Below are positions 8,713 through 17,208 of a stretch of DNA of 60,633 nucleotides, one piece after another. The stretch comes from an uncultured Collinsella sp. (lineage in GTDB: Bacteria > Actinomycetota > Coriobacteriia > Coriobacteriales > Coriobacteriaceae), in the NCBI GenBank assembly GCA_900767675.1, contig CAAFZX010000005.1:1-60633 (forward strand), in the 5' to 3' direction. Position 1 is the first letter of the stretch, and each line of letters begins with the position of its first letter. A program made the translations under genes and the position numbers. The notes beneath the pieces are model-generated. The model was not told where the DNA came from. It did not search any database and worked only from the letters and a program-made list of their open reading frames with translations.

Positions 8713-9501
8713 ATGACCGAAGCCGTTGTTGAAAACTACGAGACCACGACCAGAGGCTCCGCCTCGATGGCAGCCTATCGCGCCGTGCGCATCCTGCAGC
8801 TTTTGAGCGAGAACACCGGCGAGGACAAGGCGCTGCTTTCCGACGAGCTAGTCGAGCTCCTCGCCCATCCCGACGACCCCGCCCGCATGCCCATCTCGGC
8901 GGCACGCCGCAGCATCTATACCTCGATATCCGCACTTCGTCACGCCGGATACGAAATCGACTATAAACGCGGCGTGGGCTATCGGCTCCTCACCCGCCCG
9001 CTTGCTGACGAGGAGATCATACGGCTCCATGGCATGGTCATGCGCAACCGATCGACGCCCATAGCCATTCGAAAAAGCATGGCGCAGCACCTGGTCGCCA
9101 TGGCGAGCGCCGATGTTCGCGGCTATCTCGATATGCCCGAACCGACACCGGCCGCCAACGACGCGCCCATCAAGACAGCGCGTCCGCACGCCAAGCGTAT
9201 CGACACGTGCGAGCTCGTCGAACAGGCCATCGACCATGGAACAACTGTCAGCTTTGATATCTCAAACGTCCTGACCCGAGGCGAAACCGAGGTGGTGCGG
9301 ATGACGGTCCGGCCCTTTGCCATCAGGCAGCGCGATGGCGTCTCGTATCTGCTGGGAACGGTCTACAACACCCGAGGCGCCGACGATACCCTGCGCACCG
9401 TTGAGGTCAGCCGCATGAGAAACGTCAGCACGCGTTTGCTCGACGGCAAGAAACTCTTTGCCGCGCTAGACGAAGAAGACAGCCCCGCGCCCGCAGCGTA
9501 A
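8713..9501 (+). CDS. WYL-type transcriptional regulator
   Basis: The 262-residue protein has an N-terminal winged helix-turn-helix region (about 15-90, ending in the wing-like YEIDYKRGVGYRLL) and a C-terminal WYL-like effector domain (about 160-250, with VVRMTVRPFAIRQRDGVSYLLGTV). This matches the YafY/PafC class of one-component regulators. The canonical W-Y-L triplet is only partly kept. ATG at 8713 is preferred because AAGGA lies 10 bases upstream; a GTG at 8704 is too close to it. It sits 160 bases before an ABC importer operon and may control it through the inverted repeat at 9603-9628. Confidence 0.8.
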   Translation: MTEAVVENYETTTRGSASMAAYRAVRILQLLSENTGEDKALLSDELVELLAHPDDPARMPISAARRSIYTSISALRHAGYEIDYKRGVGYRLLTRPLADEEIIRLHGMVMRNRSTPIAIRKSMAQHLVAMASADVRGYLDMPEPTPAANDAPIKTARPHAKRIDTCELVEQAIDHGTTVSFDISNVLTRGETEVVRMTVRPFAIRQRDGVSYLLGTVYNTRGADDTLRTVEVSRMRNVSTRLLDGKKLFAALDEEDSPAPAA

Positions 9502-9602
9502 GCCCCGTTACCGTCCGTCGTTCCTCAGCACCGCCCATCCGGTTCAGTATTAAAAAACCCGCCAGGTTATTGTAAAAATGGACATCGGCGTTACTATAGT
9601 CC

Positions 9603-9628
9603 CACTTGCACTTTTTCCTAGTGCAGTG
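9603..9628. promoter_or_regulatory. Inverted repeat upstream of the ABC importer
   Basis: CACTTGCAC (9603-9611) and GTGCAGTG (9621-9628) are complementary except for one extra base. The site lies just after a possible promoter (TTGTAA at 9576, TACTAT at 9592-9599 region) and about 35 bases before the lipoprotein start. A role as operator for the WYL regulator, or as a leader hairpin, is inferred. Confidence 0.4.
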
Positions 9629-9660
9629 TTTCCAGCCATTTTTATACTGGGGGTAATGAT

Positions 9661-10641
9661 ATGAAGGACATCACCATCAGCCGCAGGAGCCTTCTTGTCT
9701 CCGCTGGCCTGCTCGCGCTCGCTCCGCTCGCCGGATGCGGCGGCAACTCTGGTTCCGGCTCCGCTGCCGCCGGTTCCGACTACACCATCGGCGTTCTGCA
9801 GCTCACCGAGCACTCCGCGCTCGATGCCGCCAACGACGGCTTCGTCAAGGCCATCAAGAAGAGCGGTCTCAAGGTCAAGATCGACCAGAAGAATGCCCAG
9901 AACGACCAGTCCACGTGTAAGTCCATTGCCGACAAGTTCGTAGGCGACGGCGTCAACCTGATCTATGCCATCGCTACACCCGCCGCGCAGGCTGCCGCCG
10001 GCGCCACCGCTGATATCCCCATCGTTGGCTGCGCCATCACCGACTACGCCGCTTCCGGCCTGGTCCAGGACAACGACAAGCCCGGCACCAACGTCACGGG
10101 CGCTTCCGACCTCACCCCGGTCGCCGAGCAGCTCGAGATGATGCAGAAGGTCCTGCCCGACGTTAAGAAGGTCGGACTGCTCTACTGCACCGCCGAGTCC
10201 AACTCCGACGTCCAGATCAAGGCCGCCAAGAAGGAGCTCGACAAGCTGGGCCTCGAGTACACTGACTTCACCGTCTCGAGCTCCAACGAGATTCAGTCCG
10301 TCGTCGAGTCTGCCGTGGGCAAGGTCGACGCGCTGTACTCCCCCACCGACAACACCATCGCCGCGGGTGCCTCGCAGGTCGGCCAGATCTGCAAGGAGAA
10401 CAAGCTCCCCTTCGTGACTGGCGAGGAGGGCATGTGCAAGGCCGGCGGTCTGTTCACCCTCTCCATCAACTATGAGGACCTGGGCTACGCTGCAGGCGAG
10501 ATGGCCGTCAAGATCTTGAAGGGCGAGGCCAAGCCCGAGGATATGCCGATCAAGCACCTCTCGAGCAAGGACCTGGTCGTCGTCAAAAACGACGAGATGG
10601 CCGAGGCTCTGGGTATCGACCTTTCCGCTCTGGACGCGTAG
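9661..10641 (+). CDS. ABC transporter substrate-binding lipoprotein (TrpX/ABC_sub_bind family)
   Basis: A 326-residue extracytoplasmic binding protein of the PF04392 type. The signal region has a twin-arginine-like SRRSLLVSAG and a lipobox LAGC with the lipidated Cys at residue 26, followed by a Gly/Ser linker. The mature part has the two-lobed pattern of the family (YTIGVLQLTEHSALDAAN at the start, VGLLYCTAESNSDVQIKAA mid-protein, ALYSPTDNTIAAG in lobe 2). Relatives import tryptophan, tyrosine or unknown small ligands. Permease and ATPase genes follow, so this is the receptor of that importer. The Arg-Arg pair suggests possible Tat export. The ligand cannot be deduced. Confidence 0.92.
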   Translation: MKDITISRRSLLVSAGLLALAPLAGCGGNSGSGSAAAGSDYTIGVLQLTEHSALDAANDGFVKAIKKSGLKVKIDQKNAQNDQSTCKSIADKFVGDGVNLIYAIATPAAQAAAGATADIPIVGCAITDYAASGLVQDNDKPGTNVTGASDLTPVAEQLEMMQKVLPDVKKVGLLYCTAESNSDVQIKAAKKELDKLGLEYTDFTVSSSNEIQSVVESAVGKVDALYSPTDNTIAAGASQVGQICKENKLPFVTGEEGMCKAGGLFTLSINYEDLGYAAGEMAVKILKGEAKPEDMPIKHLSSKDLVVVKNDEMAEALGIDLSALDA

Positions 10642-10712
10642 CGCCATGCGCGGTAACGCGTCTAGGGCCCGCACGCGCGCCACTGCTGCGTTATTCAATA
10701 TCTGAGTCATTG

Positions 10713-10741
10713 GGGCGAACGCTAAAGACCGGCGTTCGCCC
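10713..10741 (+). terminator. Intra-operon hairpin between receptor and permease genes
   Basis: A 10-bp perfect stem (GGGCGAACGC and complement, 9-base loop) is followed by TGCTTGTTT. It probably acts as a partial terminator, which would give more binding protein than permease. The remaining 100 bases before the permease show no gene. Confidence 0.7.
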
Positions 10742-10845
10742 TGCTTGTTTCAGGTAAAACAAAACGTCTGTCCACCGCTCTTTTATGCATTGGTACCGCT
10801 ATTATGGAAAATCACGTGTCCACCCTATCCTAGGAGGTATGAAGC

Positions 10846-11769
10846 ATGCTCATTGCATTGCAGGGCGCCGTTTCGCAGGGCGTCCTCTGGGGCATTATGG
10901 TGCTCGGCGTGTTTATCACGTTCCGCCTGCTCGACATCCCCGATATGACCTGCGACGGCAGCTTTGCCCTCGGCGGCTGTGTTTGCGCCGTGCTCATCGT
11001 CAACAATAACGTCGACCCCTTGCTCGCCGTGCTGGCCGGCATGTGCGCCGGCGCCATCGCGGGCGCTGTCACGGGCATCTTGACCACCGTTTTTGAGATT
11101 CCCGCGATCCTCGCCGGAATCCTTACGCAGATCAGCCTGTGGTCCATCAACCTGCGCATCATGGGCAAATCCAACACGCCCATCCTTGCCAAAGGCACCA
11201 TCTTCTCATCCGTCAGCCACATAACGGGCCTGCCGCAGTCCACCGTTGCCATCATCCTGGGCATTGTGCTGGCCGTGGCCATCGTCGCCATCCTGTACTG
11301 GTTCTTTGGCACCGAGATCGGCTCGGCGCTGCGCGCCACCGGCAACAACGAGTACATGATCCGCGCCCTGGGCGTCAACACCAACTCCACCAAGATGATC
11401 GCCCTCGTGCTCTCCAACGCCCTTATCGGCCTTTCGGGTGCGCTCATCTGCCAGAGCCAGAAGTACGCTGACATTGGCATGGGCACCGGCGCCATCGTTA
11501 TCGGTCTTGCCGCCATTGTTATCGGCGAGGTGCTCGGCCGCCTGCTGCCCGGCGGCCTCACGCAGTTCAGCGTCCGCTTGGCCTCCGCAGTCTTTGGCTC
11601 CGTGGTCTACTTCCTCATCCGCGCCATCGTGCTGCAGCTGGGCATGGACGCCAACGACATGAAGCTGCTCTCCGCCGTGATCGTTGCCGTGGCCCTGTGC
11701 GTGCCCGTGGTTTGGGAACGCTACAAGCTCCGCAGCTCCTACACGAAGGGAGATGAGGCAGATGCTTAA
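10846..11769 (+). CDS. ABC transporter permease (BPD_transp_2, TrpY-like)
   Basis: This 307-residue inner-membrane protein has about eight to nine hydrophobic segments and belongs to the branched-chain amino acid/ribose-type permease family. The conserved LLDIPDMTCDGSFALGG segment near residue 30 is typical of the TrpY/ABC_sub_bind-partner subgroup, and ALGVNTNSTK near 180 corresponds to the loop that contacts the ATPase. The ATG follows AGGAGGT at 7 bases. It overlaps the ATPase gene by 8 bases, so the two are translationally coupled. Confidence 0.92.
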   Translation: MLIALQGAVSQGVLWGIMVLGVFITFRLLDIPDMTCDGSFALGGCVCAVLIVNNNVDPLLAVLAGMCAGAIAGAVTGILTTVFEIPAILAGILTQISLWSINLRIMGKSNTPILAKGTIFSSVSHITGLPQSTVAIILGIVLAVAIVAILYWFFGTEIGSALRATGNNEYMIRALGVNTNSTKMIALVLSNALIGLSGALICQSQKYADIGMGTGAIVIGLAAIVIGEVLGRLLPGGLTQFSVRLASAVFGSVVYFLIRAIVLQLGMDANDMKLLSAVIVAVALCVPVVWERYKLRSSYTKGDEADA

Positions 11770-12556
11770 GCTCTCGCACGTCAAGAAGACCTTTAACAAG
11801 GGCACCGTCACCGAGAAGCGCGCACTCACCGGCGTCGACCTTACCCTGAATGATGGCGACTTTGTAACCGTGATCGGCGGCAACGGCGCCGGCAAGTCCA
11901 CGCTGCTCAACATGATTGCCGGCGTGTATCCGCTCGATTCGGGCGTTATCGAGCTCGACGGCAACGATATCTCGCGTCTGAGCGAGTCGCAGCGCGCCAA
12001 GTACCTGGGCCGTGTGTTCCAGGACCCCATGCGCGGCACCGCAGCCGACATGCAGATTGCCGAGAATTTAGCTCTCGCCAAGCGTCGCGGTCAGCGTCGC
12101 GGTCTTTCGTGGGGCGTCACCAAGGCCGAGAAGGACGAGTACGTTGAGCTGCTCAAACGCCTGGACCTTGGCCTGGACACACGCCTCAACGCCAAGGTCG
12201 GTCTGCTCTCGGGCGGCCAGCGCCAGGCACTCACCCTGCTGATGGCTACGCTCACCAAGCCGCGCCTGCTGCTGCTCGACGAGCACACCGCCGCACTCGA
12301 CCCCAAGACGGCTTCTAAGGTACTCAACCTGACCGAGGAGATTGTCGACGAGAACCACCTGACCACGCTCATGGTCACGCACAACATGAACGACGCCATC
12401 CGTCTGGGCAATCGCCTGATTATGATGCACGAAGGCCACGTGATCTACGACGTGGCCGGCGACGAGAAAAAGTCGCTCACCGTCGCCGACTTGCTCCAGA
12501 AGTTCGAGGAGGTCTCGGGCGGCGAGCTCGCCAACGACCGCATGCTGCTGAGCTAA
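11762..12556 (+). CDS. ABC transporter ATP-binding protein
   Basis: The cytosolic ATPase (264 aa) powers the importer encoded upstream. It shows Walker A GGNGAGKST near residue 40, Q-loop in FQDPMRG, signature LSGGQRQAL, Walker B LLLLDEHTAALDP and the switch His in THNMND. The start at 11762 is chosen because AAGGGAG lies 9 bases upstream; an ATG 9 bases earlier abuts that site. The stop codon TAA forms the beginning of a dispersed hairpin repeat. Substrate specificity is set by the other two subunits. Confidence 0.93.
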   Translation: MLKLSHVKKTFNKGTVTEKRALTGVDLTLNDGDFVTVIGGNGAGKSTLLNMIAGVYPLDSGVIELDGNDISRLSESQRAKYLGRVFQDPMRGTAADMQIAENLALAKRRGQRRGLSWGVTKAEKDEYVELLKRLDLGLDTRLNAKVGLLSGGQRQALTLLMATLTKPRLLLLDEHTAALDPKTASKVLNLTEEIVDENHLTTLMVTHNMNDAIRLGNRLIMMHEGHVIYDVAGDEKKSLTVADLLQKFEEVSGGELANDRMLLS

Positions 12557-12609
12557 ACCTACCAAAAGGGGACAGGTTTATTTTGGCAGGTTTTATCTGG
12601 GCAAACGTC
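12555..12609 (+). repeat. Stop-codon hairpin repeat, copy 1 (long form)
   Basis: AACCTACCAAAA pairs with TTTTGGCAGGTT around a GGGGACAGG-containing loop. The final AA of the ATPase stop codon begins the stem. The 55-base unit, including the tail TTATCTGGGcAAACGTC, is nearly identical to the copy at 43527-43582. Confidence 0.85.
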
Positions 12610-12649
12610 AAAACCGCCGCAAAGGGACAGACACCTTTGCGGCGGTTTT
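12610..12649 (+). terminator. Terminator built from a GGGACAG-loop hairpin (repeat copy 2)
   Basis: A 16-bp perfect stem (AAAACCGCCGCAAAGG with its complement) encloses the loop GACAGACA and ends in TTTT. It belongs to the same repeat family as copy 1 and terminates the ABC importer operon. Confidence 0.88.
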
Positions 12650-12889
12650 CGCATATTATGTCGATAATCCAGCGTCAGCAGGGACCACTGGTTAAGAACT
12701 AAGGAAACTGCCATGAGAAGACCTCTTCCCCGTCTTGCTTGACCGCCGCACTCCTTGCCGACGTGCTCGCCGGTGCCCCAGTTTGCGCCACCGCGGTCAC
12801 CCTATTTCAAGTTATCGGCGCGTCCGATGTGATCGGACGGGCTTCTTGGTGGGTATCATGGTTGAACGATCATGAGGAGGTTTCCCTAC
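12650..12889. other. Non-coding stretch before mscS
   Basis: With the two hairpins this makes a 333-base gap. A short ATG-led reading at 12713 stops after nine codons. An overlapping frame from about 12740 encodes a signal-peptide-like hydrophobic run ending at the mscS start, so a decayed small secreted-protein gene is possible. A small dyad, CGTCCGATgtgATCGGACG (12819-12837), precedes mscS. Confidence 0.4.
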
Positions 12890-13657
12890 ATGGAATTGTT
12901 TGAGCCAATTCTTCATTTCTTTGCGCAACGATGGGTCCACAACATCATCTGGGCTGGCATCTTGGCGATAGGCACCGCCATCGCCGCCAAGGTCGCATCC
13001 AAGACCCTGCACCATCTGCTTAACCGAGACGATAACCCACTCCCTTCATCCAGCATCTTCATCAACATCGCGCGCGCCGTCATATGGACGATCGGCGGCA
13101 GCTTTATCCTCGACAACTGCTTTGGCATTAACGCAAACGCCCTCGTCGCCGCTCTTGGCGTCGGCGGCATCGCCATCTCGCTCGGCTTTCAGGACACGCT
13201 GTCAAACCTTATCGGTGGCATGCAGGTGACCTTTATGGGCATCATCAAACCCGGCGACAATATCGAGGTCGGCGGCGTGTCGGGCGTGGTCCAAGATATC
13301 ACCTGGCGCCATACGACCATCGAGGACGCCTGCGGGCAGACCATCATCGTCCCCAACTCAAATATCTCCAAGAACACGCTCGTGCACCTCATGCCCTTTG
13401 GGCGCGTTGCCGTGCCCGTTGCCGTAAAGGACACGTCCAAGTGGGCCTCGTTGGACGCGCTGGCAGATGAGCTTACCGACGCCACCAAGGCCGCGGTGCT
13501 TCCCATCTCTGGCTTTGACAAGGAGCCCTACGTGCTCTTTAGCGAGATCGGCGACTTTGGCGTCAAGGGCAAAATCATCTTTATCGTCAGCGACGACAGC
13601 ACCACTTTCACGGCAGCCGACGCCTGCATCCGCGCCATCGCCCCCATCATCGCCTAA
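12890..13657 (+). CDS. MscS-family small-conductance mechanosensitive channel
   Basis: This 255-residue inner-membrane protein is a minimal MscS-type osmotic release valve. Three hydrophobic segments lie in the first 110 residues. The pore helix and following beta domain carry the family pattern ALVAALGVGGIAISLGFQD then TLSNLIGGM near residues 85-110, followed by PGDNIEVGGVSGVVQDITWRHT. The C-terminal cytosolic domain is shorter than in E. coli MscS (286 aa). The start at 12890 follows GAGGAGG at 9 bases. It is a single-gene unit ended by repeat copy 3. Confidence 0.92.
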   Translation: MELFEPILHFFAQRWVHNIIWAGILAIGTAIAAKVASKTLHHLLNRDDNPLPSSSIFINIARAVIWTIGGSFILDNCFGINANALVAALGVGGIAISLGFQDTLSNLIGGMQVTFMGIIKPGDNIEVGGVSGVVQDITWRHTTIEDACGQTIIVPNSNISKNTLVHLMPFGRVAVPVAVKDTSKWASLDALADELTDATKAAVLPISGFDKEPYVLFSEIGDFGVKGKIIFIVSDDSTTFTAADACIRAIAPIIA

Positions 13658-13695
13658 AACCACCACAAAGGGGACAGGCACCTTTGTGGTGGTTT
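13657..13695 (+). terminator. Stop-codon hairpin repeat, copy 3, acting as mscS terminator
   Basis: AAACCACCACAAAGG (13657-13671) pairs perfectly with CCTTTGTGGTGGTTT (13681-13695) around GGACAGGCA. The TAA stop codon of mscS (13655-13657) runs into the stem. Confidence 0.85.
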
Positions 13696-13751
13696 CGCAT
13701 CGTGGTACCATGGTTCATATCGTTGTTTAAACGACTAAGGGAGTAGACACC

Positions 13752-15668
13752 ATGGAAGAGGCCTATCGTCAAGCACGCAAGCGCGGCGAGCAGGGACGCC
13801 GTCACGCCATCAGCCAAAGCGAACACCCGTACCTTACGGACCTCGATAGCCTCGTTGCCCAGCTCCCCTTAGGTCAGCGAGAGAGCGTCGGCCTGCGGGA
13901 TATTCCGCTCGAAATGGTCGTCGGCACGGTTACCAAGGGCCGTCAGTCTGCCTTTTCGTGCAACTTTATGCCCCTGTTGCCATTTAGCACCGAGTTCGCC
14001 CGCAAGTGGTCCAACCTCTACGATATCCAGGTGACCGAGGGCTATCGCGACCCCATCATCGTCACCGAGTTCATGCATCGGTTTTACGTCCAAGAGGGCA
14101 ACAAGCGCGTCAGCGTCCTCAAATTCCTGGACGCCCCGACGGTTTCGGCCAAGGTCACCCGCCTCTACCCCGGAAAATGGGATTCCGTCGAAAGCCGTCT
14201 GTACGGTGAGTTCTGCACGTTTTGGCGCGTCTGCCCCCTATACGAAATCGAGTTCTCGCGCGAGGGAAGCTACGAGACGCTCGCCAAGATGCTCGGTCAA
14301 AACCTTATCGAAAAATGGCCGCAGAAAAAGGTCGACTACCTTCGCCACACCTTCTTACTCTTTAAACGCGCCTACCTGCGCGCCGGCGGCGACCATCTGG
14401 ACATTACGCCCGCCGACGCCATGCTCGTCTACCTCAACGTGTACAACCAAGACCGTCTGCTGGATACGCCGACGGACATCGTCGTAAACCGCCTGTGCAA
14501 GATTTGGCGCGAGCTGGTCATTGCCGGCAAAAATGACGAGGACAAGGTCGATCTTGTCGAAGCACCGAGCGTCGATGAGGAAGAGGCGCCCGCCAAGTCC
14601 ACCTCCGGCGTGCTCAACTTCTTTATGGGCAAGACCGTCTACTCGGCTGCCAACCCCCTGCACATCGCCTTTATCCATGAATTCCCCTGCGCTACGTCGA
14701 GCTGGGACAGTCTGCACGACCAAGGGCGCCAGTATCTCGACGAGCACTTTGGCGGCATCGTGCGCACCGAGGCATTCGAGGACTGCCACGATCCGGACGT
14801 GTTCTACGCCGCCGTGGAAACGGCTGTCAAACATGGAGATAACGTCATCTTCTCGACCTCGCACCGCCTGATGGAATATACGCTCAGGGCTGCCGTCGAG
14901 TATCCCCAGGTGCGATTCCTCAACTGCTCTATCGGCCTTCCCCACCAAAGCGTGCGCTCGTATTTTGGAAAGATGTACGAAGCAAAGTTTCTGCTGGGCG
15001 CCCTTGCGGCCAGCATGGCGGACAACCATCGCATTGGCTACCACGCGTCGGTCTTTGCGTCGGGCGCACTTAGCGAGATCAACGCCTTTGCCATCGGGGC
15101 CTCGCTGCTCGACCCCCGCGCGCAAATTATCCTGACCTGGGGCGATGTGCCCGCCGGTGGCCTTGCCGAGGCCATGTGCCGCGAAGGCGTGAGTGTTATG
15201 ACCGGCGCTGACATGTCAAAGTCGCTCGAAGACCCTACGGCCTACGGACTTCACCGCCTGGTCGATGGCAAGGTCGTCGGCATCGCCATGCCGGTATGGA
15301 ACTGGGGCCGTTACTACGAGCTTATCGTGCGAAGCCTGCTGCATGGCACCTGGGATGAGACCAGTGACGACAGCCAGGTTCGCGCCGTCAACTACTGGTA
15401 TGGTATGAGCTCCGGCGTCATCGACATTCGCTACGCTCCGGGCCTGCCCTATCAGACGCGCAAACTGGTGCAGCTGCTCCGCAATGGCATCGTAGAGGGC
15501 TCCATCAACCCCTTTGGCGGCGAGCTCCATAGCCAAGACGGCGTGGTGCAGATCGAAGGCTTTCCCCCGCTGCCGAGCACGCAAATCGTCGAGATGGACT
15601 GGCTGGCCGACAACGTGGTGGGCACGATACCGCAACTCGACGATGAGCCGAAAGTCCGCGCCCTATGA
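13752..15668 (+). CDS. Cytosolic Bmp/PnrA-like binding protein with ParB/sulfiredoxin-like N-terminal domain
   Basis: The 638-residue protein has two parts. Residues 40-150 (LRDIPLEMVVGTVTKGR, then DPIIVTEFMHRFYVQEGNKR) resemble the ParB/sulfiredoxin-like fold. Residues 300-600 (LHIAFIHEFPCATSSWDSLHDQGR, IGLPHQSVRSYFGKMYEAKF) resemble the Bmp/PnrA basic-membrane-protein family, which normally are nucleoside-binding lipoproteins. There is no signal peptide or lipobox, and a charged linker joins the halves. It should therefore work inside the cell, as a ligand sensor rather than a transporter receptor. It overlaps the next gene by 4 bases (ATGA), implying one functional unit with a phosphoesterase. 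The start follows AAGGGAG. Family assignment is confident for the C-terminal half and moderate for the N-terminal half. Confidence 0.8.
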   Translation: MEEAYRQARKRGEQGRRHAISQSEHPYLTDLDSLVAQLPLGQRESVGLRDIPLEMVVGTVTKGRQSAFSCNFMPLLPFSTEFARKWSNLYDIQVTEGYRDPIIVTEFMHRFYVQEGNKRVSVLKFLDAPTVSAKVTRLYPGKWDSVESRLYGEFCTFWRVCPLYEIEFSREGSYETLAKMLGQNLIEKWPQKKVDYLRHTFLLFKRAYLRAGGDHLDITPADAMLVYLNVYNQDRLLDTPTDIVVNRLCKIWRELVIAGKNDEDKVDLVEAPSVDEEEAPAKSTSGVLNFFMGKTVYSAANPLHIAFIHEFPCATSSWDSLHDQGRQYLDEHFGGIVRTEAFEDCHDPDVFYAAVETAVKHGDNVIFSTSHRLMEYTLRAAVEYPQVRFLNCSIGLPHQSVRSYFGKMYEAKFLLGALAASMADNHRIGYHASVFASGALSEINAFAIGASLLDPRAQIILTWGDVPAGGLAEAMCREGVSVMTGADMSKSLEDPTAYGLHRLVDGKVVGIAMPVWNWGRYYELIVRSLLHGTWDETSDDSQVRAVNYWYGMSSGVIDIRYAPGLPYQTRKLVQLLRNGIVEGSINPFGGELHSQDGVVQIEGFPPLPSTQIVEMDWLADNVVGTIPQLDDEPKVRAL

Positions 15669-16375
15669 AAATCCTTGCCATAGCCGATACCGAAGAACGA
15701 TGCCTATGGGAGTGTTTTCGCAAGGAACGCTTTGAGGGTGTCGACCTGATTTTGTCCGCTGGCGACCTGGACCCGGACTATCTTGAGTTTTTGGTTACGG
15801 TCATCAACAAGCCGCTCATCTACGTGCGCGGCAACCACGATGACCGCTATGCACGTCATGCACCGGGCGGCTGCATCTGTGTCGAAGACACCGTGTACGT
15901 GTATCGCGGCGTCCGCATTGCGGGGCTAGGCGGCTCCATGCGCTATCGAGACGGTGCCAACATGTACACCGAGCGCGAGATGACCAAGCGTATGCGCAAG
16001 CTGTCCCGCAAAGTGAGGATGGTCGGCGGCTGCGATATCTTGCTCACCCATGCACCCGCCGCCGGCGTGGGCGATCTGGATGATCTGCCACATCGAGGAT
16101 TCGAATGCTTTAACACAGCGCTCGAATCCTGGAACCCCGACTACATGGTGCACGGGCATGTGCACCAATGCTATGGTCGCGACTTTCAGCGTGAGCGCCA
16201 GCATGCATGCGGGACAACGATCATCAACGCCTGCGGCTATACGCAGTTTGAGCTTGACGAAGCGCGCTACCCCATCCGTGGCTGGCAGGCAGCTTGGCTC
16301 AACTCGCAAACCATGCGCCGCGAGCTTAAGCGCCACGAGGCAATCGAGTCCTCTACCGCCAGAACACCCTGGTAA
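15665..16375 (+). CDS. Calcineurin-like metallophosphoesterase
   Basis: This 236-residue cytosolic enzyme hydrolyses a phosphomono- or phosphodiester using two metal ions. The motifs appear in order: ADTE near residue 8, GDLDPDYLEF near 34, GNHDD near 57, LLTHAP near 127 and HGHVH near 162. Motif I is normally D-x-H; here it is D-T-E, so one metal ligand is changed from His to Glu. The substrate is unknown. Translational overlap with the Bmp-like sensor suggests the two act together, for instance on a nucleotide whose nucleoside is sensed. Its TAA stop codon leads into repeat copy 4. Confidence 0.88.
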   Translation: MKILAIADTEERCLWECFRKERFEGVDLILSAGDLDPDYLEFLVTVINKPLIYVRGNHDDRYARHAPGGCICVEDTVYVYRGVRIAGLGGSMRYRDGANMYTEREMTKRMRKLSRKVRMVGGCDILLTHAPAAGVGDLDDLPHRGFECFNTALESWNPDYMVHGHVHQCYGRDFQRERQHACGTTIINACGYTQFELDEARYPIRGWQAAWLNSQTMRRELKRHEAIESSTARTPW

Positions 16376-16412
16376 CCACCACAAAGGGGACAGGCACCTC
16401 TGTGGCGGTTTT
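16374..16412 (+). repeat. Stop-codon hairpin repeat, copy 4
   Basis: AACCACCACAAAGG pairs with CCTCTGTGGCGGTT (two mismatches) around GGACAGGCA and ends in TTTT. The AA of the phosphoesterase stop codon starts the stem. It probably terminates that operon. Confidence 0.82.
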
Positions 16413-16426
16413 GGCCCGAGATAGCA

Positions 16427-16465
16427 AGAAACCCGGTCCTGCACGAGGCAGAACCGGGTTTCTTT
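16427..16465. terminator. Bidirectional terminator between the phosphoesterase and rplA
   Basis: AGAAACCCGGTcC and GaACCGGGTTTCT pair as a long stem with U-runs available on both strands. It closes the convergent rplKA transcript. Confidence 0.88.
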
Positions 16466-16500
16466 AGCAATGCTTGCTTTGCTCAGGCAGTAACTAAAAG

Positions 16501-17208
16501 TTACTCAGCCAGGAAGTCACGCTGGACAGCGGGATCGACCTTGACGCCAGGGCCCATGGTGGAAGACACGGAGATGGACTTGACGTACTTGCCCTTAGCA
16601 GAAGAGGGCTTGACGCGCAGGATCTCGGTGTACAGGGCAGCGTAGTTCTCGACGAGCTGCTGCTCAGAGAAGGACTTCTTGCCCAGGGGCACGTGGCAGA
16701 TGCCGTAACGGTCGGCGCGGTACTCAACGCGGCCGGCCTTGAGCTCGGAGACCATCTTGGCGACGTCCATGGTCACGGTGCCGAGCTTGGGGTTCGGCAT
16801 GAGGCCACGGGGACCAAGGATCTTACCGATGCGGCCAACCTTGGCCATCATGTTCGGCGTAGCGATAGCGGCGTCGAAGTTGATCTCGCCCTTCTGGATC
16901 TGGGCGACGAGCTCGTCGGAACCGATGATGTCGGCGCCGGCAGCCTCGGCCTCGCGGGCCTTCTCGCCCTCGGCGAAGACGGCAACACGAACGGTCTTGC
17001 CGGTGCCGTGGGGCAGGGAGATGGAACCACGGATGTTCTGATCAGCCTTACGAGTATCGATGCCCAGACGGAAGTGGGCCTCGACGGTCTCGTCGAACTT
17101 GGCGGTGTCGAGCTCCTTGATGAGCTTGGCAGCCTGAAGGGGGGTGTAGAGCGTGGCGCGGTCGATCTTCTCGGCAGCGGCGTTATAGCTCTTACCATGC
17201 TTAGCCAT
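16501..17208 (-). CDS. rplA: 50S ribosomal protein L1
   Basis: L1 (235 aa, full length) binds 23S rRNA at the mobile stalk next to the E site and can repress its own mRNA. The start MAKHGKSYNAAAEKI is placed at 17208, 8 bases after AGGAGG; an ATG two codons earlier is only 2 bases from that site. The family signature is visible in KVGRIGKILGPRGLMPNPKL. It is last in the secE-nusG-rplK-rplA order. rplJ and rplL do not follow, because a terminator lies directly downstream. Confidence 0.97.
   Translation of the reverse strand: MAKHGKSYNAAAEKIDRATLYTPLQAAKLIKELDTAKFDETVEAHFRLGIDTRKADQNIRGSISLPHGTGKTVRVAVFAEGEKAREAEAAGADIIGSDELVAQIQKGEINFDAAIATPNMMAKVGRIGKILGPRGLMPNPKLGTVTMDVAKMVSELKAGRVEYRADRYGICHVPLGKKSFSEQQLVENYAALYTEILRVKPSSAKGKYVKSISVSSTMGPGVKVDPAVQRDFLAE

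Noticed and set aside
12713..12889. Possible small secreted protein before mscS
   Set aside because: The ATG-led frame stops after nine codons; only a frame shift would join it to the hydrophobic run. Treated as non-coding or decayed.
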